In this document: positions 43,185 through 52,849 of the stretch, one piece after another | Position numbering within the stretch: position 1 is the first letter of the stretch | Layout of the letters: each line of letters begins with the position of its first letter | Source of the DNA: Sphingomonadales bacterium | Lineage (GTDB): Bacteria > Pseudomonadota > Alphaproteobacteria > Sphingomonadales > Sphingomonadaceae | NCBI GenBank assembly: GCA_027486415.1 | Contig: JAIXPC010000013.1 | Coordinates: 150,412-214,411, forward strand | Direction: 5' to 3' | Length of the DNA stretch: 64,000 bases | Made by a program: the position numbers and the translations under genes | Notes under the pieces: generated by a model | The model's database searches: none | The model's input: the letters and a program-made list of their open reading frames with translations, nothing else | What the model was told of the DNA's origin: nothing

Positions 43185-44759
43185 ATGCAGATTGCCGAAA
43201 TCACCAATCAGGGCCTGCGCCGCGCATATTCGCTGGTGATCCCCGCCGATCAGATCGCCGCGCGGCTCGAAGCCCGTCTGGCCGAAGTGTCGAAGACCAT
43301 CCGCATGCCGGGCTTCCGTCCCGGCAAGGTGCCGGCCAATCTCGTCAAGAAGATGCACGGCGCGGCCCTGCGCGGTGAAGCGCTGCAGGAAGCCCTGAAC
43401 GACGGCGTCAACAAGGTGATCGCCGACAACGGCCTGCGCCCGGCCACCCAGCCGCAGGTCGATGTCGATGGCGAACTGGCCGACGAGGGCGATGCCCGCT
43501 TCACCGTCAGCCTGGAAGTGCTGCCGACCATCGAGGACGTGAAGGCCAGTGACCTGGCGCTGGAAAAGCTGGTGGTGCCGGCTGACGAAGGCGCGATGGA
43601 CTCGGCGCTGGCCCGTCTGGCGGAATCGGCCCAGCGCACCGAACCGGCCAAGGCCAAGCACAAGGCCACCACCGGCGATACGGTCGTCATCGATTTCGAA
43701 GGCAAGATCGACGGCGTGAAGTTCGACGGCGGCAGCGGCGAAGGCATGCGCGTCAAGATCGGTTCGGGCCAGCTGATCCCCGGTTTCGAAGACCAGCTGA
43801 TCGGCGCCAAGGTGAACGAGCAGCGCACGCTGAACGTCAGCTTCCCGGCCGATTACGGTGCCAAGAATCTCGCCGGCAAGGCGGCCACCTTCGACGTGAC
43901 GGTGACCGCCGTCGAAGTGCCGGCCGAAACCAAGCTGGACGACGAATTCGCCAAGGGCTTTGGCCTTGAAAGCCTGGATGCGCTGAAGGAGATCCTGAAG
44001 GATCAGCTCGATGCCGAACTGGGCACGCTGTCGCGCACCTACCTCAAGCGCAAGCTGCTCGACACGCTGGCCGCCCGCCACGATTTCGACGTGCCGGAAA
44101 CCATGGTCGAAGCCGAGTTTGACCAGATCTGGCAGACGCTGGAGGCCGAAGCCGCCCGCGAAGCCGATCCGGAAGCCGCCAGGGCCCAGATCGAAGCCGA
44201 ACGCGAGGACTATCGCCGCATCGCCGTCCGCCGCGTCCGTCTGGGCCTGCTGCTGTCGGAAATCGGCCAGCGCAACGGCATCACTGTTTCGCAGGCGGAA
44301 ATGAACCGCCTGATCGGCCAGGAAGCCTCGCGCTATGCCCCGGCCGAACAGCAGAAGGTGGTGAAGTTCTTCCAGGAAAACGCCATGGCCGCCATGCAGC
44401 TGCGCGCGCCGCTGTATGAAGACAAGGTGGTCGATTTCCTGATCAGCCAGGCGACGATCACCGAACGCGCCGTGACCCGCGCCGAGCTGGAAGCCGCGAT
44501 CGAGAGCGAGGACGAGACCCCGGGTGGCCACGTGCACGGCCCCGGCTGTGGCCATGATCACGATCATGATCATGCCGCGCCCAAGCCGAAGAAGGCGGCC
44601 AAGGCCAAGGCCGCTCCGGCCGAAGCCGCTCCGGCTGCCGAAGCCGAACCGGCCAAGAAGCCGGCGAAGAAGGCCGCCGCCAAGAAGGCCGACGCCGAAC
44701 CCGCCGAAGCCCCGGCTCCGGCCAAGGCCAAGCGGACTGCGAAAAAAGCGGCTGACTGA
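43185..44759 (+). CDS. tig: Trigger factor, with His-rich and Lys/Ala-rich C-terminal tail
   Basis: A 524-residue ribosome-associated chaperone and prolyl isomerase. The ribosome-binding loop 'GFRPGKVPANLVKK' lies near 43–56. The FKBP domain (about 150–240) begins 'GDTVVIDFEGKIDG', and the helical C-domain follows to about 440. Beyond the usual end is an unusual tail: 'HVHGPGCGHDHDHDH' at about 447–461, then some 60 residues of Lys/Ala/Pro/Glu like histone H1. The stop overlaps the next gene by one base (TGATG). The tail could bind metal and nucleic acid or ribosome (inference). Confidence 0.95.
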   Translation: MQIAEITNQGLRRAYSLVIPADQIAARLEARLAEVSKTIRMPGFRPGKVPANLVKKMHGAALRGEALQEALNDGVNKVIADNGLRPATQPQVDVDGELADEGDARFTVSLEVLPTIEDVKASDLALEKLVVPADEGAMDSALARLAESAQRTEPAKAKHKATTGDTVVIDFEGKIDGVKFDGGSGEGMRVKIGSGQLIPGFEDQLIGAKVNEQRTLNVSFPADYGAKNLAGKAATFDVTVTAVEVPAETKLDDEFAKGFGLESLDALKEILKDQLDAELGTLSRTYLKRKLLDTLAARHDFDVPETMVEAEFDQIWQTLEAEAAREADPEAARAQIEAEREDYRRIAVRRVRLGLLLSEIGQRNGITVSQAEMNRLIGQEASRYAPAEQQKVVKFFQENAMAAMQLRAPLYEDKVVDFLISQATITERAVTRAELEAAIESEDETPGGHVHGPGCGHDHDHDHAAPKPKKAAKAKAAPAEAAPAAEAEPAKKPAKKAAAKKADAEPAEAPAPAKAKRTAKKAAD

Positions 44760-45730
44760 TGCCGCAGGTGTTGCAGTTTGGCCCCGGCCAGCTGCGATTC
44801 CTGTTGGCGGCGCTGGTCGTCGTCTCTCACCTGACGGGGCTGAACATCGGCCGTCCGGCGGTGATGCTGTTCTTCCTGCTCAGCGGCTTCTGGGTCGCGT
44901 GCCTGTTTGCTGGTTGGCAAACCGGCACGGCGCGCTTCCTGGCCAGCCGCCTGCTGCGGATCTGGCCGATCTATGCCGTCGTCACGCTGGCGGCATGGCT
45001 GCTGCTGCGACTGGCAGAAGCACCGCACCCGGCTGATCCCTGGTCGGCGCTGGCGCTGATCGGGCTGGCGGCGCGGCCGGGCGACGTGCTTGGCGTGTCA
45101 TGGTCGCTGGATATCGAACTGCAATTCTACCTGGCGCTGCCACTGATCGCCGCCTTGATGCAGCGATTGCCCATCGCCGTGCTGGCCGGGCTGGCGACAC
45201 TGGCCTTTGCTGGCGGCATTGCCCTGTTTGCGGCCGGCCTGCCCACGCTGCTGTTTTACCTGCCCATCTTCCTGGCCGGCGTTGCCATCCATGAAACCCG
45301 CTGGCAGCCGGGCCGGCCGCTGATGCAGATCAGCCTGATCGCCGCCATCGCCTTTGGTGCGGTCACGGCGATGCTTCCGGCCCTCAACGGGCTGTTGTTC
45401 AAGGCCAGCTTTGCCGACAGCGTGGCGGAGAATATGGGCCACATGGCGTGGGTGCTGCTGCTGGCCCCCGTCGTCGCCTGGAACGTCCACCAGATGTCGG
45501 ATCGGGTGGATCGCTGGCTGGGCGACATGTCGTACACGCTCTATCTCGTGCATCTGCCGGTGGTGAAGCTGCTGGCCGTGATCGTGCCGATGACGAGCGC
45601 TGGCGTGAAACTGCTGGCCGTCGTCGCGATCCTGCTGGTCACCATTGCGGTGTTCACCGGCATCGACCGCCCGATTGAAATGTGGCGCCAGCGCCTGTGG
45701 CGACGCCCGGTGGCCCAGCGCCCGGCCTGA
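44759..45730 (+). CDS. Acyltransferase family 3 membrane protein (first of two paralogues)
   Basis: A 323-residue polytopic protein with about 9–10 helices, of the acyltransferase_3 (OafA/NodX-like) family that O-acylates sugars. The N-terminal helix ends '[20 protein letters not shown]' with the His of the catalytic region, then '[13 protein letters not shown]' and '[15 protein letters not shown]' match the family. The protein is shorter than most members. It begins one base into the trigger factor stop, so it is translationally coupled. A close paralogue lies downstream; both separate tig from clpP. Confidence 0.85.
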   Translation: MPQVLQFGPGQLRFLLAALVVVSHLTGLNIGRPAVMLFFLLSGFWVACLFAGWQTGTARFLASRLLRIWPIYAVVTLAAWLLLRLAEAPHPADPWSALALIGLAARPGDVLGVSWSLDIELQFYLALPLIAALMQRLPIAVLAGLATLAFAGGIALFAAGLPTLLFYLPIFLAGVAIHETRWQPGRPLMQISLIAAIAFGAVTAMLPALNGLLFKASFADSVAENMGHMAWVLLLAPVVAWNVHQMSDRVDRWLGDMSYTLYLVHLPVVKLLAVIVPMTSAGVKLLAVVAILLVTIAVFTGIDRPIEMWRQRLWRRPVAQRPA

Positions 45731-45774
45731 ACCTTTCGGCCTGAACGTCCCGGCGGAAATCCTGCGGCCGTTAA

Positions 45775-45792
45775 GGCCCCGGCACCGGGGCC
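45775..45792. terminator. GC hairpin between the two acyltransferase genes
   Basis: GGCCCCGG and CCGGGGCC form a compact dyad 45 bases after the first acyltransferase. There is no T-tract, so a terminator is only possible; it may instead be an operator or processing site. Confidence 0.3.
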
Positions 45793-45882
45793 GTGATCCT
45801 TCTGGTGATGCGCGGCGGCGCGTGCCGGAACCAGTCAGTCCCGCGCGGGTTGAACAGCGTGTCACCACGAAGGACGCGCTGA

Positions 45883-46896
45883 ATGACGCTTGCCGCCCTG
45901 CGCCCTGGCCCCGGCGTGTTTCGCCTGCTGCTGGCGGCTATCGTGCTGCTGTCGCACCTGTCGGCGCTCAACATCGGCCGGCCGGCGGTGGTGCTGTTCT
46001 TCGTGCTGTCAGGCTATTGGGTGTCGCTGCGCTGGCTTGGCGGTGCCGAGGATCCGGTGCGCTTCGTCATCGGGCGCACACTCAGGATCTGGCCACTGTT
46101 CGCGCTGGTCTCTGCCGTCACCTGGGTGGGGCTGGGCCTTCTGGGTCTGCCGCGATCGCCGGATCCGCTGACCGGCTTGCTGCTGCTGGGCAGCGCCAGC
46201 CGCGACGACATGATCCTGCTGGTGGCCTGGTCGCTGGATCTGGAACTGCAGTTCTATCTGTGCCTGCCGCTGATGTGGCTGGCGGCGCGGCGGCTGCCAG
46301 CGCGGCAATTGTGGGCGCTGGGCCTGATGGCATGGGCGCTGGGCGCGTGGCTGATGTCGCGCGGGGCGTGGAATTTCCTGTTGTATCTGCCGGCATTTGC
46401 GGCCGGCATGTGGCTGGCGCGCACCCGCTGGCAACCGCGCGGCAGCGTGGCGATCGCCGGGCTGGCCGGCTTTGCGGCCATCGGAGCCGGCCTGACGCTG
46501 TCACCCTTTACGCTGCCGCTCCTGGTCAAGACCGGTGGCCTGTCACCGCTCGCCGAACAGCTTGGCCACCTGTTGTGGTGCGCGCCGCTGCTGCCGGGGG
46601 TGGCCTTTGTGCTGCGCCAGCCATCGCCGTCGCGGGATCGCGCGCTGGGCGATGCGGCCTACGCGCTCTACCTGGTGCATTCGCCGGTGATCACCGCGAT
46701 GGTGGTGCTCACCGGCCTCACGGGCCTTGCCCTCAAGCTGGCGGTGCTGCCGGTGGTCGCGCTGGCCACGGCCCTGTTGTTCCTTGGCGTCGATCGCCCG
46801 CTGGAGGCCGCCCGCCGCCGCCGCGCCGCGCGGCCGGGTCTTGTCGCCACGCCCGCCTTTGCCCCCTTGAACTCCGCGCCCAAACGTCCGAACTAG
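45883..46896 (+). CDS. Acyltransferase family 3 membrane protein (second paralogue)
   Basis: A 337-residue polytopic protein with the same plan as its upstream neighbour: '[20 protein letters not shown]', '[16 protein letters not shown]' and '[15 protein letters not shown]'. The two clearly arose by tandem duplication and then diverged, especially in the C-terminal half. The C-terminus is basic and Ala/Pro-rich. Acceptor unknown; cell-surface polysaccharide modification is the family role. clpP starts 17 bases downstream. Confidence 0.85.
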   Translation: MTLAALRPGPGVFRLLLAAIVLLSHLSALNIGRPAVVLFFVLSGYWVSLRWLGGAEDPVRFVIGRTLRIWPLFALVSAVTWVGLGLLGLPRSPDPLTGLLLLGSASRDDMILLVAWSLDLELQFYLCLPLMWLAARRLPARQLWALGLMAWALGAWLMSRGAWNFLLYLPAFAAGMWLARTRWQPRGSVAIAGLAGFAAIGAGLTLSPFTLPLLVKTGGLSPLAEQLGHLLWCAPLLPGVAFVLRQPSPSRDRALGDAAYALYLVHSPVITAMVVLTGLTGLALKLAVLPVVALATALLFLGVDRPLEAARRRRAARPGLVATPAFAPLNSAPKRPN

Positions 46897-46913
46897 GGGC
46901 GAAGGAGATTCCC

Positions 46914-47558
46914 ATGATTGATCCGGTCGCCGGCCCCCTGACTTCTGGTCTTGTTCCCATCGTCATCGAAAGCTCGAACCGGGGTGAGCGCAGCTTCGAC
47001 ATCTATTCGCGGCTGCTGCGCGATCGGATCGTGTTCGTGAACGGCCAGGTGGAAGACAACATGGCGTCGCTGATCGTGGCGCAGCTGCTGTTCCTGGAAT
47101 CGGAAAATCCCAAGAAAGACATCTGGATGTACATCAACTCGCCGGGCGGCGTGATCACGTCGGGCATGGCGATCTATGACACGATGCAGTATATCCGGCC
47201 CAAGGTCGGCACGGTCTGCGTGGGCCAGGCCGCCTCGATGGGCAGCTTCCTGCTCGCCGCCGGCGAACCCGGCATGCGGATCGCGTTGAAGAACGCCCGC
47301 ATCATGGTGCACCAGCCGTCGGGCGGCGCGCAGGGCCAGGCCACCGACATCGAGATCCAGGCGCGCGAGATCCTGCGCGTCCGCAGCATCCTCAACAACC
47401 TGTATGTGAAGCATACCGGCAAGGATCTGGCGACGATCGAAGCCGCCATGGAGCGCGACAAGTTCATGAACGCCGACGAGGCCAAGGATTTCGGCCTGAT
47501 CGACGAGGTGATGGAAAAGCGGCCGCTGCCGACCGAAGGCGACGCGATCGCGGCATGA
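46914..47558 (+). CDS. clpP: ATP-dependent Clp protease proteolytic subunit
   Basis: A 214-residue serine protease subunit forming the tetradecameric chamber used by ClpX/ClpA. GAAGGAG precedes ATG 46914. The catalytic triad is Ser108 in 'GQAASMGSF', His133 in '[10 protein letters not shown]' and Asp182 in 'MERDKFM'. The N-terminal loop '[20 protein letters not shown]' is normal. clpX follows 195 bases later, so the complex is locally encoded though the gap holds hairpins. Confidence 0.98.
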   Translation: MIDPVAGPLTSGLVPIVIESSNRGERSFDIYSRLLRDRIVFVNGQVEDNMASLIVAQLLFLESENPKKDIWMYINSPGGVITSGMAIYDTMQYIRPKVGTVCVGQAASMGSFLLAAGEPGMRIALKNARIMVHQPSGGAQGQATDIEIQAREILRVRSILNNLYVKHTGKDLATIEAAMERDKFMNADEAKDFGLIDEVMEKRPLPTEGDAIAA

Positions 47559-47610
47559 TCTGATCGGGATGTTGCAGACGGCAGATTGGCGCTGATCTGA
47601 GACATCCCGA

Positions 47611-47637
47611 GCCACCCCCGCCCTTGCGGCGGGTGGC
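47611..47637. terminator. Strong GC hairpin between clpP and clpX
   Basis: GCCACCCCCGC (47611–47621) pairs with GCGGCGGGTGGC (47626–47637) with one bulge. A looser inverted repeat (CGGGATGT...ACATCCCG) lies just upstream, and a 7-bp hairpin (47671–47690) downstream. No T-tract follows. These may reduce read-through from clpP into clpX. Confidence 0.4.
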
Positions 47638-47753
47638 GAATCATCGCTACACTGTTCTGCCGGTGGCGTGCCGGCACGAGTTTGTGCCGGAGTGGGCGGG
47701 CCGGCAGAAGAAAGGCGAGCCTTGATCCAAGGTCAGCTGATGGAAGGACAACC

Positions 47754-49004
47754 ATGACGAAGCTGGGCGGCAGCGACAGCAAAGGCACGCTTTATTGCAG
47801 CTTCTGTGGCAAGAGCCAGCATGAAGTTCGCAAGCTCATCGCCGGGCCGACCGTGTTCATCTGCGATGAATGCGTGGAACTGTGCAACGACATCATCCGC
47901 GAGGAAACCAAGACGGCGCTGGTGAAAAAATCCGGCGACGTTCCCACCCCGCGCGAGATCTGCAAGGTGCTGGATGATTATGTGATCGGCCAGTTCCACG
48001 CCAAGCGCGTGCTGTCGGTCGCCGTCCACAATCACTACAAGCGCCTGAACCACGGCGGCAAGGGTTCGGAAGTCGAACTCGCCAAATCCAACATCCTGCT
48101 CGTCGGCCCCACCGGCTGCGGCAAGACGCTGCTGGCGCAGACGCTGGCGCGCATCCTTGATGTGCCGTTCACCATGGCCGACGCCACCACGCTGACCGAA
48201 GCCGGTTACGTGGGCGAGGACGTGGAAAACATCATCCTCAAGCTGCTGCAGGCCAGCGACTACAACGTCGAGCGCGCCCAGCGCGGCATCGTCTACATCG
48301 ACGAAATCGACAAGATTTCCCGCAAGTCCGACAACCCGTCGATCACCCGCGACGTGTCGGGTGAAGGCGTGCAGCAGGCCCTGCTCAAGATCATGGAAGG
48401 CACCACTGCCTCCGTGCCGCCGCAGGGCGGGCGCAAGCATCCGCAGCAGGAATTCCTGCAGGTGGACACGACGAACATCCTGTTCATCTGCGGCGGCGCC
48501 TTCAGCGGCCTCGATCGCATCATCGGTGACCGGATGCAGGGCCGCGGCATGGGCTTTGGCGCGCACGTCGCCGCGCCGGACGAGCGCCGGGTGGGCGAAC
48601 TGCTGCGCAAGTGCGAGCCGGAAGATCTGCTGCGTTTCGGCCTGATCCCGGAATTCATCGGCCGTCTGCCGGTGATCGCCACCCTGGAAGACCTCGACGA
48701 ACCGGCGCTGATCAAGATCCTGACCGAGCCGAAGAACGCGCTGGTCAAGCAATATGGCCGCCTGTTCGAGATGGAGGGCGTGAAGCTGACCTTCACGCCG
48801 GACGCCCTGTCGGCGGTGGCCAAGCGCGCCATCGAACGCAAGACCGGCGCGCGCGGCCTGCGCTCGATCATGGAAGGCATCCTGCTCGACACCATGTTCG
48901 ATCTGCCCGGCCTGGAAGGCCTGGAAGAAGTGCAGGTGGACAAGGACGTGGTGGCCGGCACCAAGGAGCCGATCCGCCTGATGGTGACCGACAAGGCCGC
49001 CTGA
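47754..49004 (+). CDS. clpX: ATP-dependent Clp protease ATP-binding subunit ClpX
   Basis: A 416-residue AAA+ unfoldase. The N-terminal zinc domain has 'CSFCGK' and 'CDECVELC'. The AAA+ core shows Walker A 'VGPTGCGKT', pore loop 'GYVG', Walker B '[10 protein letters not shown]', the '[10 protein letters not shown]' loop and sensor/arginine region '[14 protein letters not shown]'. GGAAGGA sits 5 bases before the ATG. The 195 bases upstream likely carry its own promoter. A clear intrinsic terminator follows. Confidence 0.98.
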   Translation: MTKLGGSDSKGTLYCSFCGKSQHEVRKLIAGPTVFICDECVELCNDIIREETKTALVKKSGDVPTPREICKVLDDYVIGQFHAKRVLSVAVHNHYKRLNHGGKGSEVELAKSNILLVGPTGCGKTLLAQTLARILDVPFTMADATTLTEAGYVGEDVENIILKLLQASDYNVERAQRGIVYIDEIDKISRKSDNPSITRDVSGEGVQQALLKIMEGTTASVPPQGGRKHPQQEFLQVDTTNILFICGGAFSGLDRIIGDRMQGRGMGFGAHVAAPDERRVGELLRKCEPEDLLRFGLIPEFIGRLPVIATLEDLDEPALIKILTEPKNALVKQYGRLFEMEGVKLTFTPDALSAVAKRAIERKTGARGLRSIMEGILLDTMFDLPGLEGLEEVQVDKDVVAGTKEPIRLMVTDKAA

Positions 49005-49023
49005 GCCGCCAGGAACCAATGAG

Positions 49024-49061
49024 AAGGCGCAGTCCCGGCGACGGGGCTGCGCCTTTCCATT
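49024..49061. terminator. Bidirectional intrinsic terminator after clpX
   Basis: A 9-bp stem (AAGGCGCAG at 49024–49032 with CTGCGCCTT at 49047–49055), extended by an inner CCCG/CGGG pair, followed by TCCATTT. It lies between clpX and the convergent methyltransferase-like gene, so it can serve both. Confidence 0.8.
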
Positions 49062-49067
49062 TGTGGC

Positions 49068-49739
49068 TCAGCGTTTCTTGGCGAACCAGATCACATGGGT
49101 GGCGCCCTTGCCGTTTTCGCGGGCTCGCACCTTCACGGTTTCGACGCTGAAGCCCGACCGTTCCAGCAGGCGGCCGAATTGCGGGTCGGGTGCGGCCGAC
49201 CAGATGGCGAGGATGCCGTTGGCGCGCAGCGCGTTGCGGGCGGTAACAAGGCCGGCCTTGCTGTAGAGGCCGTCATTGGCATCGCGGGTCAGGCCGTCCG
49301 GCCCGTTGTCGACATCCAGCAGGATGGCGTCATAGGCACCGGGCGTTGCGGCCATCACGTCGCCAACGTCGCCAATCGTCACGGTCACCCGTGGGTCGTC
49401 CAGGCAGCCGGCCGCCACCTTTGCCATCGGCCCGCGCGCCCATTCGATGATGCCGGGCACCAGTTCGGCGACCGTCACGCGCGCGTCCGTCGGCATTCGG
49501 CCCAGCACGGCGCGCAGGGTGAAGCCCATGCCATAGCCGCCGATGAGGACGTGGGGCGCCTTGGCGTGGCCCAGCCGATCGCAGGCCATCGTGCCCAGCG
49601 CCACTTCCGATCCGAACATCCGCGTGCTCATCAACTCGTTGCGGTCGAGCACGATCATGAAATCGTCGCCGCGCCGGAACAGCCGCAGCGGCGGCCCGCC
49701 CGGCACCTCGGCAACGCCGATCAGTTCGCGGGCGATCAC
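49068..49739 (-). CDS. Spermidine synthase-like SAM-fold protein
   Basis: A 223-residue soluble protein from a GTG at 49739. The SAM/dcSAM fold is visible: '[17 protein letters not shown]' is the glycine-rich nucleotide loop, '[15 protein letters not shown]' the acidic strand-2 end and '[15 protein letters not shown]' the active-site region. Start and end differ from classical spermidine synthases, which are longer. Last of a three-gene operon: its start overlaps the preceding stop by GTGA. Enzymatic activity unproven. The window holds a second such fold fused to a membrane domain at 21.1–23.1 kb. Confidence 0.8.
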   Translation of the reverse strand: MIARELIGVAEVPGGPPLRLFRRGDDFMIVLDRNELMSTRMFGSEVALGTMACDRLGHAKAPHVLIGGYGMGFTLRAVLGRMPTDARVTVAELVPGIIEWARGPMAKVAAGCLDDPRVTVTIGDVGDVMAATPGAYDAILLDVDNGPDGLTRDANDGLYSKAGLVTARNALRANGILAIWSAAPDPQFGRLLERSGFSVETVKVRARENGKGATHVIWFAKKR

Positions 49740-50020
49740 GCCACCGTCTGCCGGCAGTGCGGGCACTTTCGGTGCGGAAAGATGGTCAGCCCCTTGATCA
49801 TCAACGGCTTGCGGCAGCCGGGGCACTTGATCAGGAAGATCACGCCCAGGTTGATGACCAAGGCCAGCGGCGGCAAGATGAACCCCACCAGCCGCAGCGG
49901 CGGCGGCCACGGCAGCGCCCAGAACAGCAGGGGCAGGCCGAACGCCTGCGCCATCTGGTTCCACTGCACGCGGTACAGGCCGGGCTGTGGCCCGTCGACC
50001 GGGGCTGGCTCCCGGCTCAC
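49736..50020 (-). CDS. Small membrane protein with C-terminal zinc ribbon
   Basis: A 94-residue protein from GTG 50020, which overlaps the preceding stop (GTGA). Two hydrophobic stretches (about 24–36 and 43–62) are followed by a four-cysteine zinc-ribbon 'CPGCRKPLMI' and 'KCPHCR'. The ribbon is expected in the cytoplasm. Its stop overlaps the start of the spermidine synthase-like gene. I do not recognise the family; membrane anchor plus zinc knuckle suggests a scaffold or sensor role (inference). Confidence 0.7.
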   Translation of the reverse strand: MSREPAPVDGPQPGLYRVQWNQMAQAFGLPLLFWALPWPPPLRLVGFILPPLALVINLGVIFLIKCPGCRKPLMIKGLTIFPHRKCPHCRQTVA

Positions 50021-51741
50021 TTGTGCCGCCAGCTCGTCACGTCGGCGCCCTTGGGCGCGGCGGCTTCGATGCGCTTCAGGATCTTGTCGACATACATGGT
50101 GTGATAGCGCAGCCGGCTGATCTTGTTGGGCTGGGTGGGATCGCCATTCCAGCAATGTTCGGCGCGGTCGCCATAGGCGATTTCGCCGGCAAAGGGCGGA
50201 TCGGCCTTCTTCAGGAAATCCTCGGTGAGATAGACGGCGTTGTTGAGGTAATAATTGTCCATGTCGCCGACATAGAGGAAGATCTTGTCGCGGATCTTGG
50301 GGCCGAGCGTCTTCCAGTCGCGCTCCATGATGTAACGCAGATCCCAGTTCTCGCGCCAATGGGCGGCGACCTTGGGATCAATCACGCCGGTGCGCTTGTC
50401 AAAGATGCGCTGCGGATAGCCATCAGCGCCTTGCGGGGAATAGACTGCTTCCCAGATGTCCCACTGCTGGCCGGAACGGGACTTGTCGCCCAGCACCAGC
50501 TCCAGCCGCTGCTCCTGCTCCACCGTGTAATCGACATGGCCGAGATAGTTGCGGTGGGCCGGGCGCGGTACCTTGCCGAACGGGCCCTCGCGCCAGAAGG
50601 CGTTCTTGTCCGCATACAGGTCGATGTTGGTATATTGGCGGAAATCAATGGGATCGGGGCAGGCGGCAAAGGCACCGTTGAAATCATCGGGATAGAACAT
50701 CTGGACGGCCAGCGCCTCCCACCCACCGGTGGAGCCGCCATAGGTGAAGCGCGCCCACCCTTGCCCAAGCCCGCGGAACTTCGCCTCGATCGCCGGCACC
50801 AGCTCCTTCATGATGGCATCGCCATAGGGGCCGAGATTGGCCGAATTCACCGCATAGCTGTCGTCGTAATAGGGGTTGGAATGGTCGATCTCGACGATCA
50901 GGAAGCGCGGGAAATCGGGCGAGGTCCATTTCTTGTAGAGATCATGCGCCTCCTGCGCCTCGATCTTGTTGTAGCAGGGTTCGTTGAACCGCGGTTCGGC
51001 CTTGCACGGCATGGCGGGATCGGGCGGCGTGGTGGAAAAGCCGCCGAAATCGGCCGGGAAGTGGCCGTGGTTGATGATCAGCGGATATTTCGCTTCCGGA
51101 TGCTTGTCGAAATCCTTGGGCACCAGCACGTGGGCGCGCAGATAGACATCGGTGCCCCAGAATTTCGACAGGCGTTCCGATCGGATCTTCAGATGGCGGA
51201 TGAACTCGCTGTCCTTCGGCTCGGTCACCGGCGGGATCACCTTGGTCAGCGGGATCGTCACGATCTCCTTTGACGCCGGGTCGAACCGCACCTTCACCGG
51301 TTCCGAAATGATGTTGCCCGGTTCGGCGCGCCAGTTCTGCCCGGCCCCGCGCGCGGCGGGCAGCTTCACCGTGTGGCCGCTCGCCAGCTTGTAGGTCTGA
51401 TATTTGTGCAGCACCGCCTGCACCGTGTATTCGCCGGCCGGCACCTGCTTCAGATCCTCCGCCGGATAGCCGAGCACGCCGCTGGCAATCGTCGCACTGC
51501 CACCCGGCTTCAGGCCATCGACCGTGACGCCGAACACCTGCGGCGCATCGGCACCCAGCTTGACCTGAAAACGCGGCTCCTTGCTGGCATCGGGCGTGAT
51601 GACGAGGATGACGCGGCCATCAGTGCTGGCATCGATGCCGGCTACCGGCAGGGTGACGCGGAAGTCCGTGGCCGCAGCCGGGGCCGCCAGCGCCACCAGC
51701 GCCATCGCTGTTGTCGCCAAGTGCACATCACGCATCGTCAT
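50017..51741 (-). CDS. Exported alpha/beta-hydrolase (esterase D-like)
   Basis: A 574-residue exported protein, first of a three-gene operon. GGGAGG lies 7 bases before ATG 51741. A signal peptide (about 1–24, ending AAA) is followed by an N-terminal beta-sandwich region. The hydrolase domain starts near 'DVYLRAHVLVPKDF', with 'YPLIINHGHF' and the nucleophile Ser in 'YGGSTGGWEAL'. The C-terminal His candidate is in 'AEHCWNGDP'. The fold is that of putative esterases related to EstD; substrate unknown. Periplasmic or secreted by the signal. Confidence 0.82.
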   Translation of the reverse strand: MTMRDVHLATTAMALVALAAPAAATDFRVTLPVAGIDASTDGRVILVITPDASKEPRFQVKLGADAPQVFGVTVDGLKPGGSATIASGVLGYPAEDLKQVPAGEYTVQAVLHKYQTYKLASGHTVKLPAARGAGQNWRAEPGNIISEPVKVRFDPASKEIVTIPLTKVIPPVTEPKDSEFIRHLKIRSERLSKFWGTDVYLRAHVLVPKDFDKHPEAKYPLIINHGHFPADFGGFSTTPPDPAMPCKAEPRFNEPCYNKIEAQEAHDLYKKWTSPDFPRFLIVEIDHSNPYYDDSYAVNSANLGPYGDAIMKELVPAIEAKFRGLGQGWARFTYGGSTGGWEALAVQMFYPDDFNGAFAACPDPIDFRQYTNIDLYADKNAFWREGPFGKVPRPAHRNYLGHVDYTVEQEQRLELVLGDKSRSGQQWDIWEAVYSPQGADGYPQRIFDKRTGVIDPKVAAHWRENWDLRYIMERDWKTLGPKIRDKIFLYVGDMDNYYLNNAVYLTEDFLKKADPPFAGEIAYGDRAEHCWNGDPTQPNKISRLRYHTMYVDKILKRIEAAAPKGADVTSWRHK

Positions 51742-51961
51742 CGCCGATCCTCCCTGATCGCCCGGTTAAAGCAGCTTTCCGCAGAACCGGCAACGCGGGC
51801 CGGGACACAGCCGTCAAGCCCAGGGAGGATCAGCGGCTGCATTCACTCGGTTCATGATAGTTACCAGAAAAAAGGTTAATTACATCGAATATATATTTAC
51901 AATTAGTAACGACAGCCGTACTCATATCTTGTCAGTTCGTTAACGTTTCAGGTTGAGTATC

Positions 51962-52135
51962 ATGCTGTTCGACAATCTCGCCCAGATCATTGGTCAGTTG
52001 CTCGCCACCGATGGCGCGCTGATGCTGCTTTCGATGCTGTTCGGCATCCTGATCGGCATGTTGTGGAGCGGCCGTTCGTTCCCGCGCCGCTTGCCGCGCG
52101 CGATGGTGCGGGCGCCCAATCTGAAACGCATGTGA
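51962..52135 (+). CDS. Small single-helix hypothetical protein
   Basis: A 57-residue frame starting 'MLFDNLAQIIGQLLATDGAL'. One hydrophobic helix (about 22–39) is followed by an arginine-rich tail 'RSFPRRLPRAMVR'. The ribosome site is weak (AGGTTGAG). About 100 bases upstream (51860–51960) are AT-rich against the high-GC background and hold GTTAAC, a plausible promoter region. Function not recognised. Confidence 0.45.
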   Translation: MLFDNLAQIIGQLLATDGALMLLSMLFGILIGMLWSGRSFPRRLPRAMVRAPNLKRM

Positions 52136-52191
52136 TCCCGGCGGCGGAGCGGGGGCTGGCAACCAGCCCCACCCGCGGATAGGCTGAGCTG

Positions 52192-52848
52192 GTGAAAACC
52201 CGGCTGATCCTTGCCCTTCTGTTCCCACTGATGGGGGCGTTGCCAGCGATGGCAGCGCCCTCATTCTGTTCGCACTTGCCCGAACGCGGTTCGGTGGCCG
52301 CCGCCGCGCCGTTGGAAAGCGTGCCGGCCCGGCCCCGCGCCGATCGTGGCCTGATCTGCCCGCCCGGCTTTGCCCTTGATGTCGCGTCGCGCCTGCCGGT
52401 GTGCACCCGGCCCGGCCGCGCGGTGATCGAAGGCGATCCGCGCAAGGCCTGCCGTGCCAGCCTGGCGCTGGGCCCGGTCGCGCCGGTGCCGGCGCAATGG
52501 CGGCCCACCCGCACCTGCCCCGGCGGTGCGATCAGCGCCATCATCCGCGCCGATGGCCCCAACCTGGGCATGGCCGAGGTGGAGGTTTCAACCGACAGTC
52601 CCGGCGTGAAGGTGACGCCGCTGGAGGATGATACGGCCGGCCTGCCCCCGCGCGACCGGCCCACGGCGCAGGGCTGTTTTGCCCATCAGTGCCGGCTGCT
52701 GCGGATCAGCATCGCCGCCGATGCGCCCGACGAGGCGCTGGTGCGCTTCAGCATCAAGGATGGGGCCGGCACCACGCTGAAGCTGCCGGTCATCACCCAT
52801 TGTCCGGATCCGCTGGCGCGGCCGGGTGCCGCCGCAAAATCGCCCTGA
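52192..52848 (+). CDS. Exported cysteine-containing hypothetical protein
   Basis: A 218-residue protein from GTG 52192. A signal peptide (about 1–21, ending AMA) leads to a periplasmic domain with about seven cysteines ('FCSHLPERG', 'LICPPGF', 'PVCTRPG', 'KACRASL', 'RTCPGG', 'GCFAHQC', 'THCPDP'), probably paired in disulfides. No catalytic motif is apparent and no family is recognised. It converges on the M28 peptidase gene with a single base between stops. Coding status is supported by the signal peptide and codon pattern. Confidence 0.65.
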   Translation: MKTRLILALLFPLMGALPAMAAPSFCSHLPERGSVAAAAPLESVPARPRADRGLICPPGFALDVASRLPVCTRPGRAVIEGDPRKACRASLALGPVAPVPAQWRPTRTCPGGAISAIIRADGPNLGMAEVEVSTDSPGVKVTPLEDDTAGLPPRDRPTAQGCFAHQCRLLRISIAADAPDEALVRFSIKDGAGTTLKLPVITHCPDPLARPGAAAKSP

Positions 52849-52849
52849 G

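Noticed and set aside
45645..46913. Upstream extension of the clpP frame through the second acyltransferase
   Set aside because: ClpP starts at 46914 with a strong ribosome site; the extension overlaps a well-supported membrane protein in another frame.
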